The notes below the pieces were generated by a model. The model was not told the origin of the DNA. It did no database searches and worked only from the letters and a program-made list of their open reading frames with translations. A DNA stretch of 64,000 bases from Epiperipatus broadwayi (taxonomy: Eukaryota; Onychophora; Udeonychophora; Euonychophora; Peripatidae): contig JAQFVV010012395.1 in NCBI GenBank assembly GCA_028023455.1, positions 2,976,001-3,040,000 of the forward strand, given 5' to 3'. Positions within the stretch are counted from its first letter, which is position 1. Each line of letters begins with the position of its first letter. Below are positions 45,102 to 58,115 of this stretch, piece after piece. Position numbers and translations under genes: made by a program.

Positions 45102-45205
45102 TAATGATTCCAACACAATTGAAATAAAACAACTATATAAAAGTAATAATAAAGAAAATATTTATTTTTATGTAGTTGTTTTATTTCATTTGTGCTGGAA
45201 TCATG
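45102..45205. repeat. short palindromic MITE-like hairpin
   Basis: AATGATTCCAACACAATTGA and AATAAAACAACTATATAAAA form the left arm. The right arm, from TTTTATGTAGTTGTTTTATT to GCTGGAATCAT, is its complement with about three mismatches. Arms about 40 bp, centre about 20 bp. Confidence 0.65.
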
Positions 45206-46494
45206 ATTAATTATTTGAAAACAACATTATGGACAAATTTATGTTTGACCATTGTCAAGGAACAACCAAGTAGTGCTTTTAGGAAAATTTATTGTTAGAT
45301 GTCATGATATTTATTTGTATTTAATTGTTGCTAGTATTATGCATATTTTTATTTTGTGTGTAAATATACATTTTTTATTTTAAAAATGTTTATGTATGAT
45401 GTCCATTATTATGTTCTTTTTCCATTATTAACATAATTATAATCCATAACCATCGCCTTGTACATGGGTAATTTATACACTTTTACCTCACTTAGCAAAA
45501 GCAATTGGTCCCTCAAAACTCATCATTAAGCAAAGAATATCTATGATTTTCTATAAGAATAATTTGGCTGGTTATTCCAGCTAAAAATTATGTTATAAGC
45601 CCTGAACAAATAACTTAATCTAGTATATGTAGTAATTAAAAATTCCCTTAATCTACATTATATGCTTGTAATAAACTGTATTATATATATTATGCAAGTA
45701 TGCACTTAAAATATGTATGCATGTATGTATGATAATGCAACTTAAATCTATGTAAAAAAAAAATTGTTGGTTTTTTCCCAATGATCCATTCATCAATCCT
45801 AATTATCTAATTTTCCAAATAATGAATTGCTTATTCTAAGATCTATTGTTATCTTCTAAATCTTTTGATGATCTTAAGTTTTTTTGATAAATGCAACAAA
45901 TAATGGCTGAGGATTTCTAGCGAAAAAGTTTAGAATGAATAATTGACATGTTTCTTTGATATTTTTTTTTATATGGGATGCCATGATTTCATGGTTTAGG
46001 CAAGTTTGGACACCCTAGGTTTGAGCACTTTGTTCTATTTTGGCTTTGGTTTTAAAAATAGTAGTGATAGGTAATGTAGATAACTCATAAAAGAATAAAT
46101 GTCATGTGATTTCTTTTTTTTTCCAGTCAACTTTAAGATATCCATTTTGATTTCAAACTCAGAGATTTTCTTGATTTTTTTTTTTATGATCATATTGTTT
46201 TCAGCTATGATTCTATTTGAAAATGTAACTTTTAAACAGAATTGCTAGAAAAAAATGTCTTTTAATCGTCCAAAAGTACCGAAAAATGGATGAGAATATG
46301 TATGCAAACTAACTGTTAATAATTTTTTATGTTCTTCAATGCAACTGTTTCTTGATGTGATTATAAAAAAAAAAACCACACTGAAGCTTTAATTTTTTCA
46401 AATTTGTACTAATATATTATATCACTTACATGAAATTATTTAGAATTAAACAAACTGATTAACAACAACCTATTTAATTGATCTTAAAGACTTG

Positions 46495-46610
46495 TATGTA
46501 AAATGGAATGGATAGCTGAAGGTAGCTTGAAGGTCTGTGTTCAAATCCCTCTAATTACATCTAAAAGTTCAGTATATACATTATATTTGTATTCAAACAT
46601 TAGTGCAAGA
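46495..46610 (+). repeat. S3 repeat tail, related to 63.7 kb
   Basis: GGTAGCTTGAAGGTCTGTG and CAAATCCCTCTAATTACATC match GGAGCTTGAAAGCCTGGG and TAAATCACTCTAATTACATC at 63,753. A B-box-like GTGTTCAAATCCC suggests a tRNA-related head. There is no hammerhead in this copy. Confidence 0.5.
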
Positions 46611-48469
46611 ATGACAATGTTAGCATACTGCAAATTGTCAAAACTTAATCGTAATAAATTCTGACATATTAAAAAAGAAAAGTATCTAATGCATTCTGTG
46701 TTTGCATATTATAATCAATATTTAACACCTTTTTCTACAATATGAATTATGCAGGGCTAAATAAAGATTACTTTATATACAAATACACTAGCTGCTATGA
46801 AGTGCGGTAGATATGTTGTTTGAAATGTCTTTAAAATTTTTCAATTAGTGCAGTTGAACTATTTAAATAAGTATTAAAGGTATGAAAATTGCATACAGTT
46901 TTTTAAACTGAAAATACATTTATGTTATGTTTTATGCTGAATAAAATTTTCATTTTTTTTTTTCAGTTGTATATAAAATCGAGCAAATAGATTGTGTTAT
47001 TTTTAATTTAAATTTAGTAGTTTTTGATCATACAAAGTTTATTGTTAGGAAATCTTTTTTTTTTTTTTCATAATAACTAAATTACAATAGGATATCATTA
47101 TTTTTGCAGCAAACAAAGTACTGTTAGTAAAAAATTTTAATCCCTAATAGTGAGTAAATAAAATGTATAGCTTTTAAACTAGTGTACACATTTAAAAATT
47201 TAATAAAGTATTAATGTATTTGGTTGTTGTATACTGAATGAAAAACTGAGGAGGAGAGGTTATAATCATTAGCAATGAAAATCTTTACTTTGATATAACA
47301 CTAATGAAAAACAGATTGTCTTGCAAAGATACTGGATGAAAATTAAATAAAATTCTGTGCTGTGTATTCATTAATCATATTTTAAGTTTATATGATTTAA
47401 AATATTGTGTGTTGTATTTGTATTATGAATAAACCCTATACTGTATTGTTCCAGTAAGAAAAATCATTATTTTACTTTTGAATGGCATAGCACAATCTTA
47501 CAAAATGATGTCCCAAAAAAAATTTTTAAACATTTTTTTACAATCATTATAAGTGAATAATCAATTGTAAAGCAAAATAAAGGATATACACTAAGCAGAG
47601 TATAGGTGTGCATTTATATTTTTAAAATGTCTATCAAATTATTCCTTTTTTGGATAATTTTTTTTTCATTTATAATTTATACCCATCTATATATGCAGCA
47701 TGAACAAATTCTTTAATAATGTTCTTAAATTGATGTTGTTTCAATACGAACCATTTTGCTGTCAAGTCATTGATGATAATAAACGGAATATATGTCAAAT
47801 ATATTCACATTTATATTATTAAAATAAGAACATTTGTATATATTTTACTCAATTTTTTTCCATCTGTATGTTAAGTTATAATTATATATTAAAATATACA
47901 GAGTATTATCAAAATGCAGATAAAGCCTAGATTATTTACATGTTGAATACCTCTTCTCACTAATGTATTTAAAAAACCGTTGGTTGTGAATTTAAATGTA
48001 AATATTAAATAATGGTATACCTATAAATTTTAATGTTTATTTAATATACATTTACAATACTACTACCACCACTACTACTACTTAATAATAACAACATCAA
48101 TAACAACAACAGTTATTGTTATTATTATTATTATTTTAGCAATTAAAGTGATTTTTTTTTTTACTTTCATTTTTTTTGCTTCTCTTCAATAATGATAGTG
48201 GTGGCTTTATAATAACATTTAATAATTAAAATTGATCTTTATTTCTTTTTGCAATAAGTTTCTATTAGCTTTTTAATAATATACATAAGCATTATAATAA
48301 ATCCAAAGAAATCTATTTTAAAAAATTAGTTAGAAATTCAATTTCTATTTTTTTTTATATTTCATTTTTTATTTGCTATTTTGAAAGAAAATGAAAATCT
48401 ATATAGCATAATTTTCTTTTGTTTTTCAAAGTGATTTGTTATGAAAGGTAAAAACAAAACACTCCTATC

Positions 48470-48725
48470 TATATATAATGGCTAACATATCTGTCTTCCT
48501 CTGCATGGGGTTTGAGTCTAGGCTGGGTAAATCTTTAAATTTTTTCAAGTCCTAATCAGGCTTAGAGTTTGTTTTTTTTTTCAAGTAGACTGCCCATAGC
48601 TATATACTGCTACCCATCTAATGCTGGCCAGTCAGTGAATACCAAGCGATTTTTAGAAAGGAATGAGTTTGGGTTTGAGTTGGTCAGATAAATGTTAGTG
48701 TGCTGATCCTTAAAATAAATAAAAA
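48470..48725 (+). mobile_element. SINE-like repeat with A-rich tail
   Basis: Begins TATATAATGGCTAACATATC, carries the B-box-like GGGTTTGAGTCTAGG, then GCTGGCCAGTCAGTGAATAC, and ends in AAAATAAATAAAAAAAAATG. Related to 24,200-24,375. About 250 bp, typical of a tRNA-derived SINE. Confidence 0.5.
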
Positions 48726-50199
48726 AAAATGCAATAATACACAACCTTCATTAATGGTGGAGTATCACACATTCCTGTGTGCACTAAGCTCATTATTTTT
48801 ACCTTTACTTTCATTAATTATCACATTTATATATAATTACTATAGTGAGAGAAACAGTAGTAATATAATTATTGTTTTTTTTTTGTTTTAATGTATTTTT
48901 TAATTATCAAAATTACATTATATTAAAATTTTTAATATAGTAAAAGTAATATTTTCTATTCGTATATTCCTTAGCATTTCCTGAACAATGTATTTAATCT
49001 ACCTAACAGGAAGTTGACGTTTGATTTAACAACTTGCTTTGGTATTTTTTTTACTTTAGGAATAGAAAGTATATGCAGTTCTCCGTATATAATTACAAAC
49101 TCTCTCTATTATATAAGTTATTTATTTAAATTTTGATCTGTAAAATTATTGTTAAAAATTATGTTTTTTATTTGTTTTACTTTTTACAATAGTTAATACA
49201 GATTAGGATAAACATGGGCTCCTCATTCTCAGTGCATATTAATTATGGTGCATGAAGGTTATCTTCATCACTATTCAACATTGCCTGATTACTATCATAA
49301 GTTTTTTTTGTGTGCACTTTTTGCCTAGAAATGTTTTAACCTTTCTACCAATAACAGCTAATTGGATGGAAAAATTCTTTTTGGCAAGCTTCAAATACTT
49401 AACAAATTCTTCAAATTTTATACAGATTTCATTTCTAGATCATGGACTAAGTAGCTAAATGTCCTAATCATTGCAGTTTATGACATTTTTAAGTTAAGAG
49501 TTAATTATAGTCTTAGTTACAACTAGGTTTGTTCTTTCTTCCCAGTTGCAGCAATAATAAAAGTGCTGATATTTATTATTTTGTCACTTTCAGTTTTAAA
49601 ACATCAAGTTTGGCTTTTATGTCAAAAGTTTTTGGTAGCATAATCAATGAACTGTGTTTTTGCTATGTGATGGATGTATGGCAGTTTCTGGTTCTTTATT
49701 GAATATGCTACATGTAGAAGTAGAATGTTACATGCATACATAGATTTTACATCTAATTGTTATTTTTATTTTTTTGTTTAATTATTTTCCTTGATACTAA
49801 ATGATTAAGGAAAACTATAAAAACTCCAAATTTTAAATACTTCACAAATCATTCTAAATATTAAAATGAATTTTAGATCGATCATACTGGTAATTAGTGA
49901 CCCTGGTGAGCTCATGATTAAATTAGCTAGCCTTATAAAATCGATTGATTAATTTTTATATGAAGAGAAAAATCCAACATTAATTTGGTTTAATCGTATA
50001 AGATTTGATGCAATAAAAGCAAAATTTCTGTAACAATGCAGCTTTCATTATTCACATAGCATGTCACATTCTTATAGAATATAGATGCTTGATTTACCCT
50101 TTATGAAAAATGATTCCATTCTCCTGTCACGTGAAAATTAGGAAAGGGGGATTTTTTTAATGATTGGAATTGATTCTTTCAATTTTTATTGGTATATGT

Positions 50200-50490
50200 T
50201 AGACTATTTCTATCATTTATCATTAAATATTTCGATCATCTGTCATTAAATGTTGAATGTATAGAAAATGTTAAACTTTATTTAAACTTTTCAAATATAA
50301 ACAATATGTTAGTAATAATACACAAATAGACAACACAAATTAGTAATTACACAACATTTCAAGTAGTATTATTCTCCACACTTTCTTAAGTGTTTCTGGC
50401 TTAACTAGTGACAATATTAGCATAAGAGTCGAACTTGCATCTTTAGATTTTTGAAGGTCAAATTTTAAGGTAATGTTCTGGTAAAGTCAA
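50200..50490 (-). mobile_element. S1 SINE copy, minus strand
   Basis: Read on minus: a head with a B-box-like AGTTCGACTCT, the GTCACTAGTTAAGCCAG body, and a tail with ACATTCAACATTTAATG. Matches 13,283-13,560 over most of its length. Confidence 0.6.
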
Positions 50491-50640
50491 CAGATAGTAG
50501 AAATTTTATATATTATTTAATGAGGGTTGGTTCAATTCCTCCAGAGTACTTCAATTTTTTTAATAGTGAGATTAATTATCAGCTTTCATACATTGTGTAT
50601 TGCCACACTTGGTTGACTTATAATATTATTTGCCATTGTC

Positions 50641-50870
50641 ATATGAGTAGCTTAGCCATCTAGTTATTGGTTAGTAAGTAAATATCTAGTCACTCTTAGC
50701 AAGAGAATAAAAAAAAAAAGAATCTATGACAATCCTCACTATGTATCATTTATTCAAACTGGTGAGTAATGAGTTTTCGGTCACTATTCTACTGGGTTAG
50801 AATGCTGAAGAATCTTTTGACCTTCAATATTGGATTATTGAAGATTGTTTTACACACACATATATATATG
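50641..50870 (+). repeat. R2 repeat, copy 1
   Basis: About 215 bp with TCTAGTTATTGGTTAG, ACTCTTAGCAAGAGAATAAA, GGTGAGTAATGAG and TCTTTTGACCTTCAATATTG. It repeats in direct orientation at 52,133-52,345 and ends in a CA/TA microsatellite both times. No coding content. Origin unknown; the ends suggest a mobile repeat. Confidence 0.7.
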
Positions 50871-50880
50871 TGTGTGTTAT

Positions 50881-51010
50881 TACTAACAAGTTTGTATTTG
50901 AAAATTTTTAATGAAGTTTAAAATTTTGTATACGTTCAACATTTAATGATTGATGATGGAAATAGTCCAACATATACCATCCTCACAAACCTCCAGGTAA
51001 ATTTCAATTT
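50881..51010 (+). repeat. S1 SINE tail, plus strand
   Basis: CTAACAAGTTTGTATTTG to AAATAGTCCAACATATACC matches the tail of the 13.3-kb SINE. The head is absent and R2 copy 1 abuts it, which may mean R2 and the S1 tail are parts of one longer element. Confidence 0.55.
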
Positions 51011-52132
51011 TTGTCTTTCTACCTATACAATATAAATAACTATGTTTTTGGTATGGATTAGTGGCTTAGCCTCTAGACCCACGACTAGATGTTCATAGAT
51101 GGAAATATTTTCAAACATCCTAGGAGTTTTCAGATAAACTCATTTAATTAACAGTTAACTTATAGCCAATCTAGATAGCTTCCTAGGATGATATCAGATG
51201 ACTATCGATGTGATGATTTTATAACAATAATATAACTGAAAAGTAGTGCAGTTATTATTACTGGCTAAGAGATTACAAACTCTGAATCCATGCGTAAACT
51301 TGTAATTTCCATTATTATTTAATGTTATAAATTGAGTTTATAAAAATAGATGCACATACACACATGGTGAGTGTATATTTCAAAATTTATCAAGCTGTGC
51401 CATTTAATCATTATTTATTATAATAGATATTGAATGTAACATAGATGTAATTCAATCTGGCTAAATTAAATATAATTTAATTACTTAATCATGTATAAAA
51501 GTTTTTGCATCAATAAACTTATTCTCACTAATTGCCATATCGTGTCAGAATTAATAGTGATTTTTTTTTTTTTGAAGGTGTATTTTAAATTCAACTTTTT
51601 AAACGCACTTTGTATTCTGAGCAGATACTATATCTTAACTCAGGTAGTGCATTTTTATTGTTTTTTTTTTTTAATCCTCTAAGGATCATCTTGTAAAAAA
51701 AAAAAAAAAAAAAACCGCCAGATGCCTTTTATGTCATTCTAACAAACAAATTTAAAAAACCATTGAAAGTAAAAACTCATTCATTCTCGAAGCCAAGATG
51801 TCACTCAGCAAATTGTATTTTTTAAATTGTTTTAGAATGCAAATTTTCTGTTGCAGCAACATTTAAAACAAAGAAACTCCCGGGGTCTAAGTTCTAAGTG
51901 TCATTTACTGAAAGTAGGATTAAGTCGACATCACATTTTAAAATGTACATTTTTTATTTTGGGTTAAATAGGAATCGGATTTTAATTCTCTGCTCAGGCG
52001 CTAATGTGTGTGTATATATGCATGATCTGAAAGACTTTATGGCATGATGCTTGCTATGTCCATGACCCAAAATTCAGAGTCGAGAAATAACATTTCCAAA
52101 TAATCTCAGGGTTTTTTAAAAAATAACTTGCT

Positions 52133-52345
52133 CGTAGCTATCTAGTTATTGGTTAGAAAGTAGATATCTGGTTACTCTTAGCAAGAGGATAAAATTAGAA
52201 AAGAATCTATGACAACCCTCACCATTTATCATTAGCTCAAACTAGTGAGTAATGAGCTTTCTGTCACTATTTTACTGCAATGCTGAAGGGTCTTTTGACC
52301 TGCAACACTGGACTACTGAAGATTGTTTTACATATATATTATATA
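52133..52345 (+). repeat. R2 repeat, copy 2
   Basis: Direct repeat of 50,641-50,870 with scattered substitutions and small gaps. Followed by TATATATTATATATG where copy 1 has CACACATATATATATG. Confidence 0.7.
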
Positions 52346-54686
52346 TGCGGTTGTGTGAAATTAAAAAAAAACATTTTTTGTGTGAATGTGCAAGATATAT
52401 ATATATAAACAAAAGAAAAGTTTTTTGTTTTTTTTAATTATTGGTCTCCCTAAAAGTGAGTCATTGCGCTTGATCCAGTCAACACTTTTATTTGAAATTT
52501 CAATTGAGATTTGTGAAAAAGCATATATGAATTAGCAGATTCACATTTCAAAGTAGAATACAGTATATAGTTGACGATATTTTTTTATTTTAGCATAACT
52601 GATCTAATGATTCAGCCCAGAGAAACATGTATTGTATTATATAGTGAAAATTTGGTCTTTTCCTGGTAATCTAAATGTTATCTTTGAATCTGAAACTAAT
52701 AGAATCATTTAATATTGCTGAGATCAATAAATATATAATCTAATGTCAGGAGCAATAACTTTACTATTAGAACAGTGCAGAAGCTGCTGAATTAATTTCT
52801 TATTGAAAATAGGGAAGAAAAAAATATTCATTCTAGTCAATTGTGATCTATCCATCTCTTTAAAATGTGGACAACTATTGTCTTCTGGCAGCTAATAACT
52901 TTTTTGATTAAATAAATAATTTGTAGTTTTTATATGTAAGCATATCAATAACCATTGTTGAAAAAATGTATTCTCCATATGCTTCCACTGATTTTAACCC
53001 TTATATTCTTGTTTGATAGAGTGTATTTTGCGTGTTTTTTTTCTGCTTCTTTTTTTGTTGCTCAGTCATTTTTGTTTCAACTATATAATCTTTTCTTGAT
53101 GTATCCTACCTTCTTTCATTTTAATCATTTTCTTTCTTTTAGAAGCATCTATTACTCTTATTCTTTTATCTATGTTATTTTATCTTTTAGGAAACAGTAA
53201 ACATATTGATTTTCCTGCTTTTAATAAGTAAGAATCTTGGCCTGTACATCATAAGTGAATATGAAGCATGCATTTATTGAAAAGGGTTTTTTAAAAACAT
53301 ATAGACAATTATGTAACTCCCTAGATTCCAGTATTTTCTTCAACTGCTTTTATTAGGTTACAATCTTTGTCTTAAATATATGATATTTACATAGATTGTT
53401 TGCTAGACTTTTTGTTTTTTTAAGTATTATATCCATGCCAGCTCTAATGGCAATATTAATGGTATATCTCAAATGATTCAATTACTTTTTTTCTCTGTTA
53501 ACTTCATATATGGTATTATTTATTAGTAGGAAGATGATAATTTTACTATAAAAATATTTTTTTCATTTACTTAAAAAGACTTCTACATTACTGAAAGACT
53601 GATGAATTATTGCCATTTGCATTTTGTTGTATACGTGTATTAATCCCTGCAATCACTCAAGCAACCTGGAAGCATTGAAGTTGTTCTTACTATTATTATT
53701 ATTTAGTGATGCTAAATAAGAATTTAAGAATGCAGATTTATTAAACTTACATAAAACTATAAATATCCTATTATTTGTAAGATTTTATGCTTTTAATGTT
53801 TATTATAATGTAACATTAATGATCTGTTTATACCATATCTTATTTTTTATAATTTCTTACCAAACTGTTTATTCATTTTTTGTATCAACATGTGATTTAT
53901 AAACTATTGTAAGGATTTTTAAAAATTTTAAATAAAGCGTTTAAAATGATAGTATATTTTGTAATAACTGTTCAGAGTTCACTCTTAAATATTGAACAGC
54001 CACATCCAAAAAAAAAGTCATTAGGTGGAACATTCTATTATTTGGAATGCTGTTATTTTGAAACAGTTTACTAAGGTTTTAGCAGTTTTTAAATTTTTTA
54101 TATGTTCTTGAGATCTTTTGATAAAAATCGTTGATGATGAATTATCAAACATCATGTGAAAAGTCTGCAAAAGTGACTTAGTATCTTTCATTTTAGATTT
54201 TTCCCACCCATTATGTAAGAAAATGATAAGAATGCTCATTCTATAAAATGATATATGATTATCTTGTAATTTTTCTTAAAAAATTATAAGCTATTAGATA
54301 CTATATTTTATAACAAAAAAAGCACACATAAAAATATATACAATAGTCTTATCAGCGGATTCACTTTCCATATTTTCAGCAAACCACAGTTTGAAAAAAT
54401 ATTAAATAAAAAAATTAAAAATGCAAAAATTTGAATTTATAAGTTTTCCTCCAAGCCAGCTTCGGATAACTCTCTTATGAATCATCTTTCAGTCATTTCT
54501 TTTTTTGTCTTGTTCACTCATTCTGTACCCAATCATGGAGCTGTTTTATATCTCTCTTGTGATTTGTTAATATTAAAACAGGCAAAACTCTCCATACAGT
54601 AGTGTCACTCAGTGCCAACCAGAGTAATCAATGGATGCCAGAAAGCTTGTGCATAAAATCCCCATCTAGTGCCTACTCATCCAATA

Positions 54687-54728
54687 TCCCCAGACTAGTT
54701 TTTGGCTTGTGGCCTTCGTCAGTGAGGA
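54687..54728 (-). ncRNA. hammerhead-like motif with a GAAA lesion
   Basis: On minus: TCCTCA, CTGACGA, AGGC/GCCA around CACAA, then AAAAC-TA-GTC, TGGGGA. Helix I, the first box and the GUC site are intact, but the first G of GAAA has become A. That base is invariant in active hammerheads, so this copy should be dead. Confidence 0.65.
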
Positions 54729-54786
54729 GCTTTAAAAGGTGGCTGCTGCAGGGTTGCATTAGATCCAGTGCTCTCAGATGCAAAGC

Positions 54787-54828
54787 TACTCATTGATGAA
54801 GGCCATAAGCCAGAAATTAGTCTGGGGA
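54787..54828 (+). ncRNA. hammerhead-like motif with a first-box lesion
   Basis: Plus strand, sense to the PKD gene: TACTCA, TTGATGA, AGGC/GCCA around CATAA, GAAAT-TA-GTC, TGGGGA. The C of the first box is T and helix I has one mismatch. Probably inactive. Confidence 0.6.
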
Positions 54829-55568
54829 TATTGGATGAGTAGGCACTAGATGGGGATTTTATGCATAAGCCTTCTGGCATCCATTGATTACTCTAGTTGG
54901 CACTGAGTGGCACTACTGTATGGAGAATTTTGCCTGTTTTGATAACAGTTATGTGTTAGCATAAGAAATGTGATCATGTGATGTTTACTTATTTGTTAAC
55001 ATTGTCTTTTCCATCATTACACTATTCTATTTATTAGTTGCTCTTATTGGTAATTTAATGTGTGTATTTTAAAAAATAAACTATCATAAGAGTGTGTGTT
55101 TTGCCAACTTCACATTCTTATATAGGGTTTGATATTATCTTTGGTTTCAGATATTTATAGGAAGGATTGGAATCAAATATTGTGGATATGAAGGAATATA
55201 CTGTCTTGATTTTTTCTGCTTTTCTTTTGCCAAACTTTTTTTGTCTTTATGAGTGCTTGCATTTTAAATTCATGGTGATTTATAAGTGCAATTTTGTATC
55301 ATGTTTTATGATATCAAACATCAATATGTCTGTAATTTGGCTGTTTTTTTTTTACTTCTGATTATTGGTTTTTCAATAATCTTTAATCTTTGCCAGAAGG
55401 ATTTTAAGATTTTTAACTATTGTTTATCAAGATATAATACAGCAGAATATTCTTCAAACATTGTTATCATATCAAGAAACAAATAATTAAATTTTATTTG
55501 TAAAAACAGTATTATTTCTATGATTTTATCTACCCTTCCCCCTAAGTATTATCTTTCCCAGAGTAGAT

Positions 55569-56173
55569 AATATTTTTTAAAATCATCTAAATCTCATCTC
55601 ATAAGTTCTTTTCATGAATCATTTGATATTTTCATAATCTTTCCATATCCATTAAATTCTCTGCATGAAGCTTAAGTGGAGTAACTATTCTATAGAGTTC
55701 TACAGTCAAATGATGACACTTGGTTATAATACTTGTCTGAAAGTTTGTAATGATTGAATTTTAGTATTAGTTATATATTGGACTATTTCATTCTACTGTT
55801 AGTAATAATATCTAGGTTAGTGTATAACAATGTTTCAAATGGTATTATTTTTCTCTCTTCTTCGGGTGTTAATATTTTTTTAAAATCATCTAAATCTCAT
55901 CTCATAAGTTCTTTTCATGAATCATTTGATATTTTCATAATCTTTCCATATCCATTAAGTTCTCTGCATGAAGCTTAAGTGGAGTAACTATTCTATAGAG
56001 TTCTACAGTCAAATGATGACACTTGGTTATAATACTTGTCTGAAAGTTTGTAATGATTGAATTTTAGTATTAGTTATATATTGGACTATTTCATTCTACT
56101 GTTAGTAATAATATCTAGGTTAGTGTATAACAATGTTTCAAATGGTATTATTTTTCTCTCTTCTTTGGGTGTT
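55569..56173 (+). repeat. 302-bp tandem duplication
   Basis: 55,569-55,870 and 55,871-56,173 differ by only a few changes (an extra T near 55,880, AAATTC/AAGTTC, TTCGGG/TTTGGG). The unit has no coding potential. Its right end includes the start of an S1 SINE (minus strand), so the duplication is younger than that SINE. Confidence 0.9.
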
Positions 56174-56350
56174 GTTGGCCTGACTAATGACAGTACTAGC
56201 ATAGGAATTGAACCTGTACTATTAGATTTCTGAATATTGGATTTAAGATAATTTTCTCACCAAGTTAACAATTGGCCAGAGCATTTCCTTAAATTCAATA
56301 TTCTTGAATTTAAAGATTCAGTATTATCACTGGTCAGGTCAGCAGTACAG
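56135..56350. repeat. S1 SINE heads in opposite orientation
   Basis: A minus head (GGTTCAATTCC B box on minus, near 56,198) is followed by a plus head with CCAGAGCATTTCCTTAAATT and CACTGGTCAGGTCAGCAG. This pair forms another small inverted repeat. Confidence 0.45.
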
Positions 56351-57084
56351 TGAGAATATCATTTGAAATAAATAAAAATTAAAACTATAAATAATTCTAA
56401 AAAGATATGAAGCAATAGTTCATAAATTTCAGTATATTATCTTTTCCTCCAAAAAGATTTTTATATAAAGAAAATTATTATTAAACTGAATTATTGTTAT
56501 CTTTCAAGTTTAAAGTAGCATTTTATAATGCTTCTCACAGGAAGATATATTAAGAGGAAAAATGAATCTCATAAATTAGTAATATGTATGTTTATATATA
56601 TATATATATTAATATGAAAACACATGAATATATATTCTAAATAAAAAATAGAGTGTTGGTATTAGTCTCATAGTAATGGAATGTTTTCAAATCAAAACAT
56701 TACATATAGAACATATTTTTTTATATTAAAAATTTTCCTTTTATTCAGATTTATTATTTTGAAAATAAACAATCATGTACTATGCTTTTCTTCTGCCTGA
56801 CAAATAGGCAAAAACTTATTTTAGTGAAAAATATAAGCATGTATCAATCCACATTATAGAATCACAGACACTGAATAAAATCAGAAATTTATATAGAAAA
56901 TTATTGGAATTGGTGGGAAAGAAAAAATGAAAAGTATTTTAAAAATACATTTTCTTAGGCAGATAACATAGTCATATTGTTAAAATAATAATAATACTCT
57001 AAGTTGTTTCTAATGATTGTTAAAATGAGTGAAATAGAAAAAATTTTAGGTTATGAAAAGTGTGAAAGAGTTAGATGTGATATG

Positions 57085-57345
57085 TTGGAGTATTTTCATC
57101 ACCTACTAGTAAATGTTGAATGTACAAAAAATTTTAAACTTTATTTAAACTTTTCAAATACAAATAACTTGTTAGTAATAACACACAGTTAGACAGCACA
57201 GGTTAATAATTACACAACGTTTCAAATAGTATTATTCTCCACTCTTCTTCAGGTGTTGCTGGTCTGATATGCACAGTGACAGTATTCGCATAGAAGTTGA
57301 ACTTGCACCTTCAGATTCTTGAATATTGAATCAGATGGAAAATAA
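57085..57345 (-). mobile_element. S1 SINE copy, minus strand
   Basis: GTTGAATGTACAAAAAATTT, CAACGTTTCAAATAGTATTA and TTCAGGTGTTGCTGGTCTG match the complement of 13,340-13,500. The head end reads AGTTGAACTTGCACC. Confidence 0.6.
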
Positions 57346-57746
57346 ATTGTAAACACAATAAATGGTCAAACTGTATATAAGAAATTTAATAGTAAATTTG
57401 AGGGGGGGGGGGCATAAGCTAATCTTTCACAAAAATAGGCCACAAAAGGCTAACAAAGAAATATGGTTGTAAAAACAGTTTTGTTTTATGAAAAAAATAA
57501 ACAATATTAATATATATCTTTTTTTAAGCATGTTAAATCCAGAGGATTATCATAGATCACTTTAAAAAAAACATATATGTTATTGTTTTTTAATAATTCA
57601 TAAGATGTCAATTGTTTTTATAAATTATCTTTAGTTTGTAAAAGAAAAGATAAAATAATTGGAATATATATATATTATTACTCTTATATATATGTTATAT
57701 AATGAGCTTGCAAATAGCTCTTAACAAGCTTTTCAGAATATTCCTA

Positions 57747-57786
57747 ACTCCAGACCAGTTTCTGATACTGGCTTCCTCGGTGAGGT
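57747..57786 (-). ncRNA. hammerhead-like motif, family 2, decayed
   Basis: On minus: ACCTCA, CCGAGGA, a poorly paired helix II, GAAAC-TG-GTC, TGGAGT. The T of the first box has become C and helix II is broken. Probably inactive. Confidence 0.5.
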
Positions 57787-58115
57787 ACTAGGATATTCAA
57801 GCATTAGATTTAAAATACCAGGCCAAGCGTAGCACTTTATCTAATGGATATCTGTTAAGTAGAAAATCTGAAATTTTCAGATATTCACATGTCTTCCAAT
57901 CAAGCTATCTAACTTAAATAGCCATATGGGACTGAACTAGGTTCAGATATACCATATATTAATAGCTTTAGCAATATAAAATTACCAAAGCTTTAGTAGC
58001 AAAAAATAAAATTACTAAGAAATCAAGTCATATATTACATGAACTAATTTAACAAGCTTGTATTACAAATGTGAACTTGCAAATAGTTCTTAACAAGCTT
58101 TTCAAAATATTCCCA

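Larger units (their letters stand above)
54562..55003. mobile_element. palindromic hammerhead-bearing element in the intron
   Basis: A minus unit (about 54,575-54,730) meets a plus unit (about 54,731-54,990), the same unit as at 19.7-20.6 kb but without the long central part. Nearly identical 13-bp flanks (ATTTGTTAATATT at 54,562 and ATTTGTTAACATT at 54,991, one mismatch) are a probable target duplication. Each unit has one hammerhead with a different core lesion. Confidence 0.75.

Noticed and set aside
45909-45935. CTGAGGA with GCGAAAAAG nearby as a hammerhead core
   Set aside because: The eight bases between the boxes cannot form a helix and no pairing helix I was found.
54021-54239. Minus-strand 72-residue frame as a coding exon
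   Set aside because: No recognisable domain; could be a transposase scrap but nothing supports it.
54602-54796. Plus-strand 64-residue frame as a gene
   Set aside because: It lies across the palindromic hammerhead repeat, whose other copies do not keep the frame.
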